NCBI GenBank assembly: GCA_948099385.1
Contig: CANUEZ040000116.1
Coordinates: 14,853,501 to 14,917,500, forward strand
Direction of reading: 5' to 3'
DNA length: 64,000 bases
Source: Fasciola hepatica
Lineage: Eukaryota > Platyhelminthes > Trematoda > Plagiorchiida > Fasciolidae
Positions 1 to 10,786 of the stretch are shown piece after piece. A program made the translations under genes and the position numbers. The notes below the pieces were generated by a model. It was given only the letters and a program-made list of their open reading frames with translations. It was not told the origin of the DNA and searched no databases. How positions within the stretch are numbered: the first letter of the stretch is position 1; each line of letters starts with the position of its first letter.

Positions 1-740
1 ACTTCACAGAGTCTCGAGTAAAAGTGGAGGGGGAGCTTAACAGACTTGACTCCTCCAGCTCGACAGGACTTGACGAAGTTCATCCTCGCATTCATGAAGA
101 ATCCGCCTTCATTCTTGCAGCATCACACTTTACGATCTTTCAATAGTGCATGGACAAAGGACGGTTTCCAAATTCACGGAAGCATGCTGTAGTTGTTTCA
201 ATGTTTAGGAAAGTAGATCGACACATGCCCGGAAGTTATGGGCTAATTGGCCTCACCGGTGTCCCTAGAAAAGTCGTCGAGAGCAGTGTAAAACGCGAAA
301 TCTTGACACACTCAGGCGACAACAGTTTACTGTCTTAGGCCGAACATGGCTTCCTTCCTGGCAGGTCGTGCATCACCAATATGCTAACTGTTATGAATAG
401 CCTGACGCGAGCTCACGATGATGGCAAGATATCTCATGCCGCACTCATCGATTTCGCCAGAGCCTTCGACAGTGTCCCGTATATTCCGCTTCTGGGCAAA
501 CTCAGGATGTGCGGCATCTCCGGTTGCCCACTGTCCCTAATTGAGAGCGTTTTAAGGAACCGGACCTTCTCGGTTCGTGTGTGTTCGTCTCGGTTTCAAC
601 CTGCACCCACTGATATAGAAGTCTTCAAGAGCCCTGTCATCGGTCCTCTCCTATTCTTCACTTACGTCAACGACCCCATTGACGTGGTTCCGGTTAGCGT
701 GGCGATGCACGCAGATGACATCACAACCTGGAAGACGGGC
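1..740 (+). pseudogene. LINE RT fragment, family 2 (5' end off window)
   Basis: Decayed reverse transcriptase of a non-LTR retrotransposon. Reading across frames, a HGFLPGRSCITN block lies near 345-380. RT motif A is DFARAFDSV, with its catalytic Asp codon at 450. A GPLLFFTYVNDP block follows near 642-680, and the catalytic box is HADD (708-719) in place of YADD/FADD. Stops fall near 148 and 336, and the usual GVPQGSVLGP box has decayed to VFKSPVIGP. The same family recurs at 7782-8640, 54050-55790 and 55863-57444 (all minus). The sequence breaks right after HADD, where an ATT-rich tail of a minus-strand family-B copy begins (about 741). The 5' part lies outside the window. Inactive copy. Confidence 0.85.
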
Positions 741-1727
741 TCAAATAATAATAACAATATTGGTTCATTTCGGAGACGTCCAAAGCATGCCATGTGCATG
801 ATTTTGCTGATACAGGTGATGGAATAGACAGATATAACTCATGAAAACGTGGAAACTTGCATGAAATTGTAGGACAAAAAGGCTCAGAAGGGGGAATAAA
901 GGGGGACAAAAACAGGATAAATGTATGCGCCTTGTGGATATTGTGGGGAGTTAAAATGAACTCAAGGGCGGATTTGAATGTACGCGCGTTGAGTGTGAAA
1001 GTCAAGGTCAGATGAAAAGTATGACTGGTCCAGGTGGATACATCTGAATGCCGACTGATAAACATGAGAAAGGCTAGAAATCGGTATAGGGAACTGCAGT
1101 AGCGAGGGACGATGGAGAAAAAAGTGAGGTGCACTGCAGTGGGTTATATATCAACGAAGCATTAATACTCTGCAACGGATTGTCGGCGGACAGGGCACGA
1201 AACTCGTCGTCAAACAGGAAGTGAGCAATACAAGACGTAGAGGGTTCATCAGACGAAAAAAACGATTTAGAAGGATTGGATACGGTAGGTGTGAGGCACA
1301 GTTGTAGAATTGATGAATGCATATCATGACGGTCGGTGGGACGACAGCAAGAGAAATGGCCGGTGAGGAACTGCAAGATGCATAGCGCTTGCACATATAC
1401 ATAAATGCGCAAGTTTGTATATATATTTGCATGTGTATTATATATATGCAATATATGCATCGGTATAAGAAGAGCAGGAGCAATAACAATGGGGTCCTAG
1501 GAAGAAATTATCAGTCATCGGAGGAGTATGTAATGTTAGATCAAATGGTTGTAGAATTAACTCTGGAATATCTTGGTGGGTTGTCTTCATGACTGATTAA
1601 CATGGCAGCCAAACGGAGAGAAAAAAGGGATACAGAAGCACAGAAGTGATGAAGACTGTGAGGAGCAGTTCATGGAAGAATGAGGATGAAGGAGAGGACC
1701 GAAGAGAACAGATAAGAATGGGTCTAA
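741..1727 (-). repeat. Family-B retroelement 3' region, copy 1
   Basis: About 1 kb that matches 47609-48604 over its whole length (for example the shared GCATGCCATGTGCATGAT block at 786 and 47661). Read on the minus strand it ends with the hairpin TTTGG/CCGAA (769-784), a GAAATGAACC box and an ATT-rich tail at 741-760. Open frames on the minus strand (1074-1460, 1151-1489) are similar in both copies but match no protein I know. It contains an AT-rich stretch near 1405-1455. It is inserted into the family-2 RT at 1-740. Confidence 0.75.
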
Positions 1728-2154
1728 TTTTACCTGCAGGCAGTTGTGAATAGATCTATTCTCCATCCTCTTACGAATGTATATGCAAATCACTCTCCGT
1801 GTTAGTCTTAAAACAATAAAAGATTCTCCCGCCTAGGCGGCTCGAGTGACCTTCGGGCCGCGTGCGCTGTTCAAGCGAGATTTCCAATACAAAGTCGTTT
1901 TGGCTGGAAATGCCAAATGAAATCTTGACGTAGCAAGCGCTCAAAGACCTTACCAGTGTCTATATCTGGATAGGCGGGCGCCTGCTGCCGTCTCGAACAA
2001 GCAGTGTTGGGAGCTACGAAATAGCACAGACAACACAACTAAATGGACACGCGATTGGCTTCATCCATAAAAAGTCATGTGCAAATTGAATTAAATTGAA
2101 TTGAAGTATCCATATTCATATTGTGGGAACCATGTAGTAAATTGTATTGTATTA
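1728..2154. other. Unassigned DNA with AATTG-rich tail
   Basis: No gene seen. A GC-rich block at 1830-1890 includes GTTCAAGCGAG, a weak match to a pol III B box. An AATTGAATTA-type simple tail lies at 2085-2105. A tRNA-derived SINE is possible but the A box is poor. Confidence 0.3.
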
Positions 2155-2280
2155 AACTGTACATTTCTTGGCCGTGGTCAATACACATGCACAAGGCAAG
2201 ATCAGAGAATACTGCAGCACATGTCAATGTGAGGTATTCTCAATTTATAAAATTATGAATCACACAGCAACCGAAATACA
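2155..2280 (-). repeat. Family-C 3'-end fragment
   Basis: Matches the 3' ends of the copies at 27735 and 57445, including the loop block GCCGTGGT (GCCATGGT in the other two) at 2171-2178. The flanking stem keeps four of five pairs. Similarity fades after about 2280. Confidence 0.6.
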
Positions 2281-2539
2281 CCAGTAAAGTCATGTAGTGT
2301 TTGAGTGAAACAAAATGGTAATGGTTGAAGCGGGAACTGCAAATCGGTGTGGGATTTGGTGAAGGTGGAAACTACATCGTTGCATCTATGCTGCGAGTTT
2401 TGCCACTCCAGTTCGGTAGCACCGGAGAAAAGAAGATACATAAGAGAAAGGCGAACAATTGGGCTCAAGCCTGGCACCAGTGGACGGTGCGGCGGGTGCC
2501 ATGCGGTTTGAATTCATGGAGCTCTTGTCCCTAAATTGA

Positions 2540-2884
2540 GTTTTTCAGTAGTTTTGTGAATTGACCTAGTTTAATTCACAGTACTGAGCGTATCAGAATT
2601 GCATTTAAGGTGCTTCTTATCCGGAGAATACTTTTATTCTCCTTGTAGTATTGCCGAGTAGTGTTCGGTGTTTTTTGAAGCGATTTTTCTCGCCTTCAGT
2701 CTTTCTTTTTGTTCTTTTGTGTTAGCGGGCTTCACCTGCAAGTGTCAGAGTGCTCATTTTGTGTTTAATTAAAGAACATCTGAGCTGTTTTCACCCACGT
2801 CCGGTGGTTTTTCGCACGACACGCGTTTCTGACACGTGCCTCTCACCTAAGTGCGGAAAACGTGTGGTAAATGGTATAGAGTGC
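2540..2884 (+). other. Possible 5' UTR of the family-1 LINE
   Basis: T-rich stretch with no long open frame lying directly upstream of the ORF1 zinc-finger region. It is assigned to the element by position only, and its true 5' end was not determined. Confidence 0.3.
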
Positions 2885-4038
2885 GAGGTATGCAGGAGAT
2901 GGGCTCGCTGAAGGTGTCCACAAATAGCAAAGGGCATCCATGTCCTTTATAAATAGAACCCACGGGCTGAGTGGATCTGTGCTCCTTTCAAGGAGGCGGC
3001 CAGTCTGGCCTTTAAACTACAGGCCCAAGGGCAGGACCAGCGCCCTCCAAGTAATACCCCAGTCATAAGCCCCAAACCACCGCAAGAAGGTTGTAGTAAG
3101 TCGTTTGCGGAAGTAGTATCCGCACCTGAGAGGACACTCATCAGAGCGAGTGGACCAGTTCCGAGAGCTTGCCAGGCGGTCGTTGCCACAAATCCTTTGA
3201 AGCAGACCGACGAGGGCCAGTGGAGTGAGCAGAAGCCGAGAAGGGCAAAGCAGGTCAAAATAGGGGTGATTGTAATATCGGAAAGGATGGGTTAGCTAGG
3301 GTGGATGACCCTGCGCTTCCGGTGTTGGAAAACAGGGTGAAGGATCTGCAGAGGCAGATCTCGTTGATGGGCAGGGCATCAAGCCACAGTCTCCTGATCC
3401 CAAACCAGGAAGAACCCTTTATAAGGGAATCGAAAGCCAGGAGGGACATAGATAGGAAGAGGGTCTACGATATGCTTCGAATCGCAGGTGTCCCGTACTC
3501 TACTACTCTAAGAAGGGTGCACAGAGTAGGGACATGGAAATGACCACTTGAGAACAAAGGCGAACATCGTGCGAGACCAATCCTAGTGGAGTTCACTGAT
3601 GAGGCCACCTGGGATAAACTGCTGGCGAGGGCAGCATTAGTGGCTCACACCACCAGGGGTAGGTATCAAATTGTGCCAGGCGAGCATAGAGTAAGGCCTG
3701 GTCGTCCAGCTCCGGAGGGTAACCTTGCTCGACCAGCCAGGGCGCTGGTGGGAAACCAACAAGTTCAGCGGAATGCCGTACTTTGCTCCGAGGCCCCGAC
3801 TCCGACGGTAGTAAAGACGCCAAGTGCGGGGTCGCAAACAGTTGTAATTGAAGAGGCGCTGGAAGACGAGAATTGGCAGTACTGTCCGAGGGTGGATGAC
3901 AGCGCGACCCCTACCAGTCTGGATGTTGTGGCAACTCCTATAGAGATGGATTTGGAGTCGTCGGAAGTTCCGGATCGTCAGCCGGCGTCATGCACACCAG
4001 TGGGGACAACCGAAGTGAAAAACTTGCCATCCTCTTAG
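2885..4038 (+). pseudogene. LINE ORF1: PHD-like zinc finger plus RNA-binding region
   Basis: The first protein of the family-1 LINE, which in such elements binds the element RNA. The frame starts with a CEVCRRWAR..RC pattern (about 2883-2915), then a W-I-C near 2970, like the PHD-type fingers known from CR1 ORF1 proteins. A SFAEVVS stretch follows near 3095. A frame change near 3300 leads to 3301-3543 (VYDMLRIAGVPYSTTLRRVHRVGTW, given here in two parts: the GVPYSTTLRRVHRVG core and its flanks), then ILVEFTDEATW at 3577-3615. This is the RRM-like pattern of LINE ORF1 proteins. In-frame TGA codons lie at 2909-2911 and 3541-3543. The last frame, 3586-4038, ends cleanly and overlaps ORF2. Function is inferred from family resemblance. 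Confidence 0.65.
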
Positions 4039-6860
4039 ACCTTGTGCCTGAGAAACAGACAGGAGTGAATAATGAGAGACATCTAAGTGACGAAGCAAAC
4101 AGTGCGGTGTTATATACTAACGCGTGTAGTATTAGAAACAAATGGGCGGAACTCGCCAAAACCGCTGACGAGCAGAAAGCGTCAATAGTGGCCGTCAAGG
4201 AAACGTGGCTTTCTGAAGAAGACCATGTGCCAGGCTTAATAAATAACGGTTTTGCAGTCCATAAGCAGGGTAGGGAGCATGACCGCCTTGGTAAAGGAGT
4301 AGCCATCCTCATTAGGTCAGGTACAAACCACCTTGAACTCGCTACATCCAGCTGTGCGCCGGTACGATCATCCTTCCAGACAGAAGGGTTAACGTTGTCT
4401 GTGTCTGCGGGGCACCAAGCGCTAACCACGAAGAGGACCATTGTTTACTGCGGACTTTGACTGAACTAGTTAGGGACGCACAAAAGACCTTCATGGTGGG
4501 TGACTTCAATCTCCCGCACATCGACTGGACGGATGAGGTCTGCGTGCAGGGATCGGAGGAGCAAACCTACTTAGAATGGCTGCATGCAAATGCGTTGCAC
4601 CAGCATATTAGAGAAAATACCAGATGTAGGACTGGATTCGTTCAATCCTTGCTGGATATAGCTATAACGAACTCCCACAACGATGTGTCTGGACTGCATT
4701 ATTGTACACCGCTGGGCAAGAGTGACCACGTGTGTGTCAAAATAGTCCTACGAATGCGGCAACCCAAGGTACCTTCAAGGCTGGTCAGACATCTCGGTAG
4801 TACGGACATAGATGGGCTTCGTAATAAGGCGATGGGTTTGACCTGGGACACGATAGAGGAGGCTGCTGTCGAGGAGCACTGGCAGACCATAAAGGGATAT
4901 CTGACTGCCCTACGGGAAGAGTTCGCACCCTTAAAACGAAGAAGTGGGGAGGGCAAACCCATGTGGTGGAAGGCTGCAATAGCCAAGGCCATCAGACGTA
5001 GAAACCACTGCTGGAACGAACACAAAGCTTCCGGCAGCCAACTAGCCTGGAACCGCTATACAAAGATGAGAAACGAAGCTGCAAGACTTCTGAGAACTTC
5101 CAAGCTGGAATTTGAGTTCAAAATGGCCCAGTGTGTAAGACAACAGCCGAAAACATTCTGGAGCTGTGTGCAGTCAAAAGGCTCAACAAGGAATGCCGTA
5201 GGTCCATTATCGACTGGGGACCATGATTTTGTCACTGATGACCAGGGCACTGCAGACGCCTTGGGGGAGTACTTTGGTAATTTACGCAGAATGGATAGTG
5301 GAGTAAGAGTAGATCTGGCTCTGGTGCATCCTGCTTCCCTGTTAAACGAGTTAAGCCTCTCAGGGAAAAGCTTGCGTATGTACCTACAGGAATTGAACAG
5401 CCACAAATCAGCGGGCCCAGATGGCGTTCATCCAGCTATCATCAAGCCGTTGGCGGATATCATAGCTCCATCGGTATGCAGACTGTACCGATCCACGTTG
5501 GACCAGGGTAAGTCGCCTCGGGACTGGAAAGTCGCTGCCGTCGTGGCAATACATAAGAGTGCGCCTAAGTTGGCTGTGCAGAACTACAGGCCGGTAAGCC
5601 TAACTAGCATCCTATGTAAAGTCCTTGAGAAGATCTTCCGTGCTCATATCTGCCAGCACTGACCAGAGCACTCCATGTTAAGTCCGACGCAGCATGGATT
5701 TCTGAAAAATAGATCTTGTCTGACCAATCTCCTGTGCTTCTTACATGAAGTAACTCGACCACCGGACGAAGGTAAGCAAGTTGAGGTATGCTGCTTCGAC
5801 GTTGGCAAGGCATTCGACTCCGCTAATCATCGTCTCTTGCTATGCAAGATGGAGACATTCGGTATAGGTAGGCCAGTACTTAGTGACTGGAGGAGTTCCT
5901 CTCCCACAGGACGTTTTACGTCAAAGTGGGGGACAGGTGCTCCAGTTTGGTAAATGTGGCCAGTGGTGTACCTCGGAGATCTGTCGAAGGCCCGGTTCTG
6001 ATCTTGTTGTTTAATAATGACCTGGCATCCGCTCTCCAATCGCCCAGCTTTATTTTTGCGGATGATTTGAAGATTGTTGGACCTGAGGGTAGGGTGTACT
6101 TGGGCAGGGAAATAGGTACCGTCCTAAACTGGGCATACAAATGAGACTTACCTCTGAACGCTGGAAAAAGCCATTTGTTGTCAAAGGCAAAAGAGGGCCT
6201 AACTATCGCTCATGATCAAAGGCTGTTCACTATAGAAGCAGTCAGTAGGGTTAGAGACCTTGGGGTCATCATGAACAGTGACTTCAAATGGTCGGAGCAG
6301 TGCAACGCTGCTGCACAAAAGGCTCGTGGGGAGCTCTTTAGACTGCGATCAGCTTTGTCTTGCCGGAAGCCGGAGGTATTCCTATCTATTTACATGGCCA
6401 TAGTACGGCTTCACTTAGAAGGTAGCGTGCAGGCTTGGTCACCCTTCTATAAAAAGTACGCCGCCTGCCTCGAGAAAGTCCAACGTCTTGCCACGCGAAT
6501 GGTTGAAGGGCAGAGGGGTAAGACTTACGAGCAGAGACCTCGTGAATTGAACCTTACTCGTTGGAAAGGAGGAGTAGTCGAGGAGATCTTATAGAAACGT
6601 TCAAGGTATTGAAGGGCCTTTCTGGCCTTAGACCAGATAGTCTATTCCAATTGGCCGTATACTCCAGAACAGGGGGACATGAAAAGAAGCTGATAAGAGC
6701 CCGATCTAGGCTGATGGCTAGATCGCACTTCCACGGCAATAGGGTAGTGAACAGTTGAGACGGTCTGCCTGGTGGAATGGTAAATCTGCAGACCGTCCAA
6801 TCTTTCAAAGGTGCCCTAGATCGCAAGTGGTACGAGATATTTCCTCGTAGTGGGTCTTAA
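3990..6860 (+). pseudogene. LINE ORF2: APE endonuclease and reverse transcriptase
   Basis: Polyprotein that would nick target DNA and prime reverse transcription there. The endonuclease keeps NACSIRNK, ETWL (catalytic Glu codon 4200), GDFN (4499-4510) and GKSDH (4715-4729). A frameshift near 4390 splits it. The linker and RT run on from 4457; AGPDGVHPAIIKPL and WKVAAVVAIHK lie at about 5415-5555. Motif A is FDVGKAFDS (catalytic Asp 5798) and the catalytic box is FADD (6055-6066), so both catalytic motifs are retained. In-frame TGA stops occur at 5660-5662 and 6142-6144, with frameshifts near 5940 and 6580. The C-terminal part, RGDLIETFKVLKGL near 6575-6620, ends after LDRKWYEIFPRS near 6860; another TGA (6756-6758) sits where relatives have Trp. 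Confidence 0.85.
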
Positions 6861-6999
6861 GTAGGTCAGCTAGATGGATGAGAGTAGCAGTGTGGCCCTT
6901 CTGGACCATTATTTATTCGACATTTTCGCTCATTGCATACAGTCTCAGTGAACGCTCACGTTGCATAATGTCTCTCGCAGTTGATGTGCGATCAGGTTT

Positions 7000-7620
7000 T
7001 CCGTTTCCCTCTCATTTTTAGCGGGGATTTGACAAAATACACTCAGCAATGTTGGGTGCATAACTGGTGTGCATACCGTCGAAGGAATTCTGGACGCTTG
7101 ATTGGTCGTGGCTGTTTTCTGTACTGTGCAAACAGGACTGAACTGATCTGAAAGCATCGCTCAAACGTGTGTTACGTACGGTCTTTCCAGCCGGTCTGCC
7201 AGATCGAAATTGTATATCTGCATAACAGAAGTCCCAGGACCGTCCCTTGCTCAACTCCTCTATACACTCTACCATTTTCCGACAGGCAGCTTTCCACCCT
7301 CATTCGGGAAACTCTCTCCTTTAGTATTTGTACAGTCACTTCTGTATTTTGTCCGTAAGTTGAAACGGTTCCAACTTTGTTTGATAAGATCCGTGGTTAA
7401 CCGAATCAAATGCGTTTTGAAAACCTAGATAGCAAGACTTGAGGCCCGGACCAATAGTTTTGTTCACGTTCTTGCACCACTGAGAGTCAGTTGCCTCCCA
7501 CCGGCCCACAAACTTTTGTTGTCCGTTTGCTTTTTTTCGTTTCTTTCCAATCTTGGATCTGTGAAGGAGTCGTGAAGTCTTGCAGTACTGCACGGGTTCG
7601 AGGCTTTGAGCCAAATTGTC
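7000..7620 (-). pseudogene. LINE RT fragment
   Basis: Minus-strand RT remnant. FQNAFDSVNH (RT motif A) reads near 7400-7430 and GVEQGTVLGLLL, a decayed GVPQGSVLGPLL box, near 7215-7250 in a shifted frame. The intervening spacing fits an RT palm domain. No endonuclease or 3' end could be attached, so the family is unclear. Confidence 0.65.
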
Positions 7621-7781
7621 CCGGTTCTCGAGGAAATCTTTGATTTTCTGTCGGAATCATCGAGCTGAAACGAGAGTAAAAAGAAGCGGGGGGGGGGGGG
7701 TGGCAGCAAAAACAAAATACGCATAACTTCAAGCAGTGTCTCACTGTGGATGGTGCCTTGAGCTGAGTGGGGGTGCTACAT

Positions 7782-8640
7782 TCATGAACATATATGCAAT
7801 AAAAGACATGTATTTCGTTTTTTGACAAGGACTTTTTGGGAGAGACCCAGGTAGAGGTCTAGCTTTTCCTTGAAGTTAGATTTGTTCTGCGAGAGAACAA
7901 TATCTTCTGGAAGTGCATTCCACAGAATAATAACCCTGTAGCCAAAAAAATTAATCCTTAGTGAAGTGCGTGGCCTTGGTTTGAAAACCTTTCTGCTGTG
8001 ACCACGGAGAGAAGGGGCTGGACAGGCGGAGAAGGAGCAATCGCTTTGACCTGATTCGAAAAGGTGGAACATCAAAAACAGATCACCTCTTACGCGTCCT
8101 ACGTCAAAGAGATAGAGATTGAGGAGTGAGAGGCGGACGGGATAAGGTAGATAGGATAGATCACTTAATGCCTTGGTGGAGGCCCGCTGAACCCTTTCTA
8201 GGATCTCACGGTCTCGGACAAGACCAGAATGCACTATCTGACTACCGTACTCCAGCAGAGGTCGGATATACGTGCCGAAAATTATGGGGAAATCATCCTT
8301 AAATATGCGCGGGAAGGACCTTCGAATCATGTTTAGGACTCGAAAGGCACAGTTGCTCGCAAGTTGGTGATGATGATGAGAGAAGTACAGGTTACATTCC
8401 AACTAGAAACCGAGCACCTTGTGCCGGTCAGTCCTTGGCAGTGTGGTTGCTCCGTTGATGGAAAACGTGTGACTAGTCTCTCTGTCGAAAGACGTGCTCA
8501 TGCATCTGTCATCATTAACTGGGAGGTTCCAATACCCGGACCAGCGTTTCGTTTCATAAACTGTAATTTGCGGGTCTTCAACGCTTGAAATCCATAGAGT
8601 TACGTCGTCTGCGTACATGACAATGTTCTTAGGAACAAGG
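7782..8640 (-). pseudogene. Family-2 LINE, 5'-truncated: RT from YADD to C terminus
   Basis: The open frame 8403-8618 begins with MYADDVTLW, the RT catalytic box, and continues with LPVNDDRC. The adjoining frame 7782-8402 carries the conserved C-terminal region: RVLNMIRRSFPRIFKDDF, YIRPLLEYGSQIVHSGL, ERVQRAS, VRGDLFLMFHLF and ILWNALPEDIV. A short break joins the two frames. Upstream of YADD similarity fades by about 8640, so this is a typical 5'-truncated insertion. A TTTTATTGCAT-like end lies near 7795-7810. Closest relative here: 54050-55790 (-). Confidence 0.85.
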
Positions 8641-8789
8641 TTAGAATTCGGTTCATTGTTAGGAGCACAGCAACTCCACTGTTACGAACTGCTCCATTGT
8701 CCCTGTATGCCTCCAACCAAGAGAGCCATTTATATGGAAGCGTTCGGCATGGGGACTAACATGGGTGGATCAGTACTGATGGGAGAACA

Positions 8790-9180
8790 CGGAGTGGCTT
8801 AGGGGGGGGGGGTTGAGTGTAGACTTGGGAGTGGAGAGGGACAGTTATAAGGTAAGAGGAAAACAAAATGGTAGAAAGGTTGCTGCTTTCGACTTTCGCC
8901 TGTGTTAGATATATGGCCCTCAGTGAATAAGGCCGATCAGCAAGGTTCCAGGCGGGCCTTAAACTGAACCACCGAGTCCGTAGCCACCACCTCGGCCAGT
9001 AGACAGTTCCAAGCACTGATGACCCGGCAGGCAAAAGCTACTGCTTTAACTGTCCTCAGCGCCCCTGATTTTACTGGTTTTTACTCTTTGTCCCTAAGTC
9101 GGGATTCCGTTGTAATTTCTACGATTTCCCCTGTTGGGATGAATAGCCCCTCATCTGTTTGAAGACTTTTTTGAGTTCAT
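8790..9180 (-). pseudogene. Family-4 LINE RT C terminus and 3' UTR
   Basis: On the minus strand FIPTGEIVEITTESRL reads near 9090-9150, then FACRVISAWNCLLAEVV (about 8990-9040) and FKARLEPC before a stop near 8940. This is the FFSxRVVxxWNxLPxxVV pattern at the C terminus of LINE RT proteins. The same ending (LPAGVVATKTVALFEAR) recurs at 13620-14235. A poly-G tract occurs at 8803-8812. Both ends are indistinct. Confidence 0.6.
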
Positions 9181-9479
9181 CTCTAAGTTCTCTCTGCTTT
9201 CAAAATCATATCGCAAGCTTACAAGGCAGAATGGAACTATCACCCCCGGTTATCGCCTATTCTCCATCGTACTGATCTCTATGGTCGCCATCTTAACTCA
9301 CTGCTTCTTACGCCCGGCAACATCCACTTTCCCTAGCACATAACTGTTGCGGGGTTAAAAGACCGTTTCCATACTCGGCTTACCGTTCACGATCCCTTTT
9401 CCCGAGGATTCGTGCCAAACCACCCGCTTGTCCCATTCGCAAACTTAATCAATCCCCGAGATAAAACTCTTCCTTTTTA
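9181..9479. other. No feature seen
   Basis: About 300 bases without a supported gene. Possibly the 5' part of the pyrimidine-rich family-A segment that follows. Confidence 0.3.
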
Positions 9480-10786
9480 CCACATTTACCGATAAATTTG
9501 CAAAAGTTACACGTAATTTTGCCATACACATCCCTCCAACAATGTCCAAACAGTGTACTTCACTGAGAAATATTTGTCATCAGAGCATCCCAACAGTCGA
9601 CGATATTGAGACTGTTTGCTCTCCCGATCAGTCTTTCCGTTAGCCCACACGGCTGTAGCATTACAATATCCTCACCTTGCAAAGATTCATGCCCTTCCCA
9701 TACATTCACATCTGGGAGACATCAGCATCGCAGGGTTTTGATCTTTCGCCAGCACATTATCCACCCTTTACAAAGAATATCAACAGATTGTATTTTAACT
9801 GTCAACTGCTTCACCGCCCAACTTCGCAAACGTATTTGTCGGTTGTTTGGTGCTCTTCAATATTCGGTATTCTATCTTGCGACCTTGCCAGATGTGCTGT
9901 CCATTTGGTTTATCACGGACTTCACCCACATCCATCCACCCAACTCCGCAACTGCATTCATCGATTGTTAGTGCTTTTTCATGTCCGGTATTCTCCCTTG
10001 GTAAATCCTCCCAGACAGTTTTGATCCTTGAATCTCTCTGGTCATCATGTTCAGCCCTTAGGTAACGATAATCATACGTAAATACCTACCTGTCATTTAA
10101 ATACTCATCTCCTTTGCAAACCGTGTATCTGCGACTATCATGGGTACGCGTCACAAATTGATTTGTCACCCAGTTCCCATCTTCATTCTGGTACATCACA
10201 TTCAACCTTTCCGAAAGTAAGCAATGTGCGCAACCACTACGTTTACGTTCCGCCATTTCTTTCACCATCACCTACGCAACCTCTCTCTACAAATGAGTCT
10301 TTCACTGGGTACTTAACTGACTCAGCCGATATTTGGTCGCTGAACGTTACAAGTGTAATCTTTGAAAGATTTTTCTCGTTCTTTGCCTGCAAATTTATTC
10401 CTTTCACCGTCTGATTTCCAATCCAAAGCCGTGCCATACTCCGCGGAGCGCTGCAGCTGGTTCATATCTCTCTTAGAAACTTCTTTTTTCCTCAAGGTGA
10501 ACAAAACTTTCGTCAATTCTGTTTGACCATCTCGTTGCACAGTCCCTCTTTTTGTAATATTTCAGTTAGAGTCTACTACCTCCGACCAGCTCCACCTTGA
10601 CTTGGCCGGGTTGGCCACCCGACCTTTCCGGGCTCCGCCTTGAAGAGTAACTCAAATACTTTCTCCTGTACAATATAGAGTGCGCATACCTGAATCTTCC
10701 TCTTGGAATTCTGACTCTAAGTCCAATTGTATCCTTTGACCTTGCATTACAGCATGCCTCGGGCTCATCCGAAACAAACCATTGTC
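9480..10786 (+). repeat. Family-A LINE 3' UTR, copy A4
   Basis: Pyrimidine-rich segment ending in the family-A terminus: hairpin TCGG/CCGA (10759-10772), box GAAACAAACCATT (10771-10783). The preceding 200 bases resemble the ends of the copies at 14240, 20835 and 40345. The open frames inside (for example 9606-9971 and 9677-10024) are low-complexity and not credible proteins. The upstream limit is uncertain. Confidence 0.55.
9806..10010 (+). repeat. Imperfect tandem duplication, about 110-bp unit
   Basis: Two adjacent units: CCCAACTTCGCAAACG...TTCGGTATTCTATCTTG in the first and CCCAACTCCGCAACTG...TCCGGTATTCTCCCTTG in the second. They lie in the family-A 3' UTR. Confidence 0.6.

Larger units (their letters stand above)
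2885..6925 (+). mobile_element. Family-1 non-LTR retrotransposon (CR1/Jockey-like), nearly complete
   Basis: Two-ORF LINE on the plus strand: ORF1 (2885-4038), ORF2 endonuclease and RT (3990-6860), and a short 3' UTR ending in an ATTATTTATT tail near 6910-6922. ORF1 and ORF2 overlap by about 50 bases in different frames. At least three frameshifts (near 4390, 5940 and 6580) and several in-frame TGA codons show it is dead, yet its domain order is complete. Relatives in the window: 10855-13200 (-), 20980-21810 (-), 22545-23095 (-) and 51671-52130 (+). Confidence 0.85.

Noticed and set aside
1815..2105. tRNA-derived SINE candidate
   Set aside because: The B-box-like GTTCAAGCGAG is weak and the A box poor; no second copy in the window.
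7688..7701. Poly-G run as a regulatory or G-quadruplex signal
   Set aside because: Single homopolymer runs also occur at 8803 and 53940, near LINE 3' ends; more likely tail-associated or sequencing-prone tracts.
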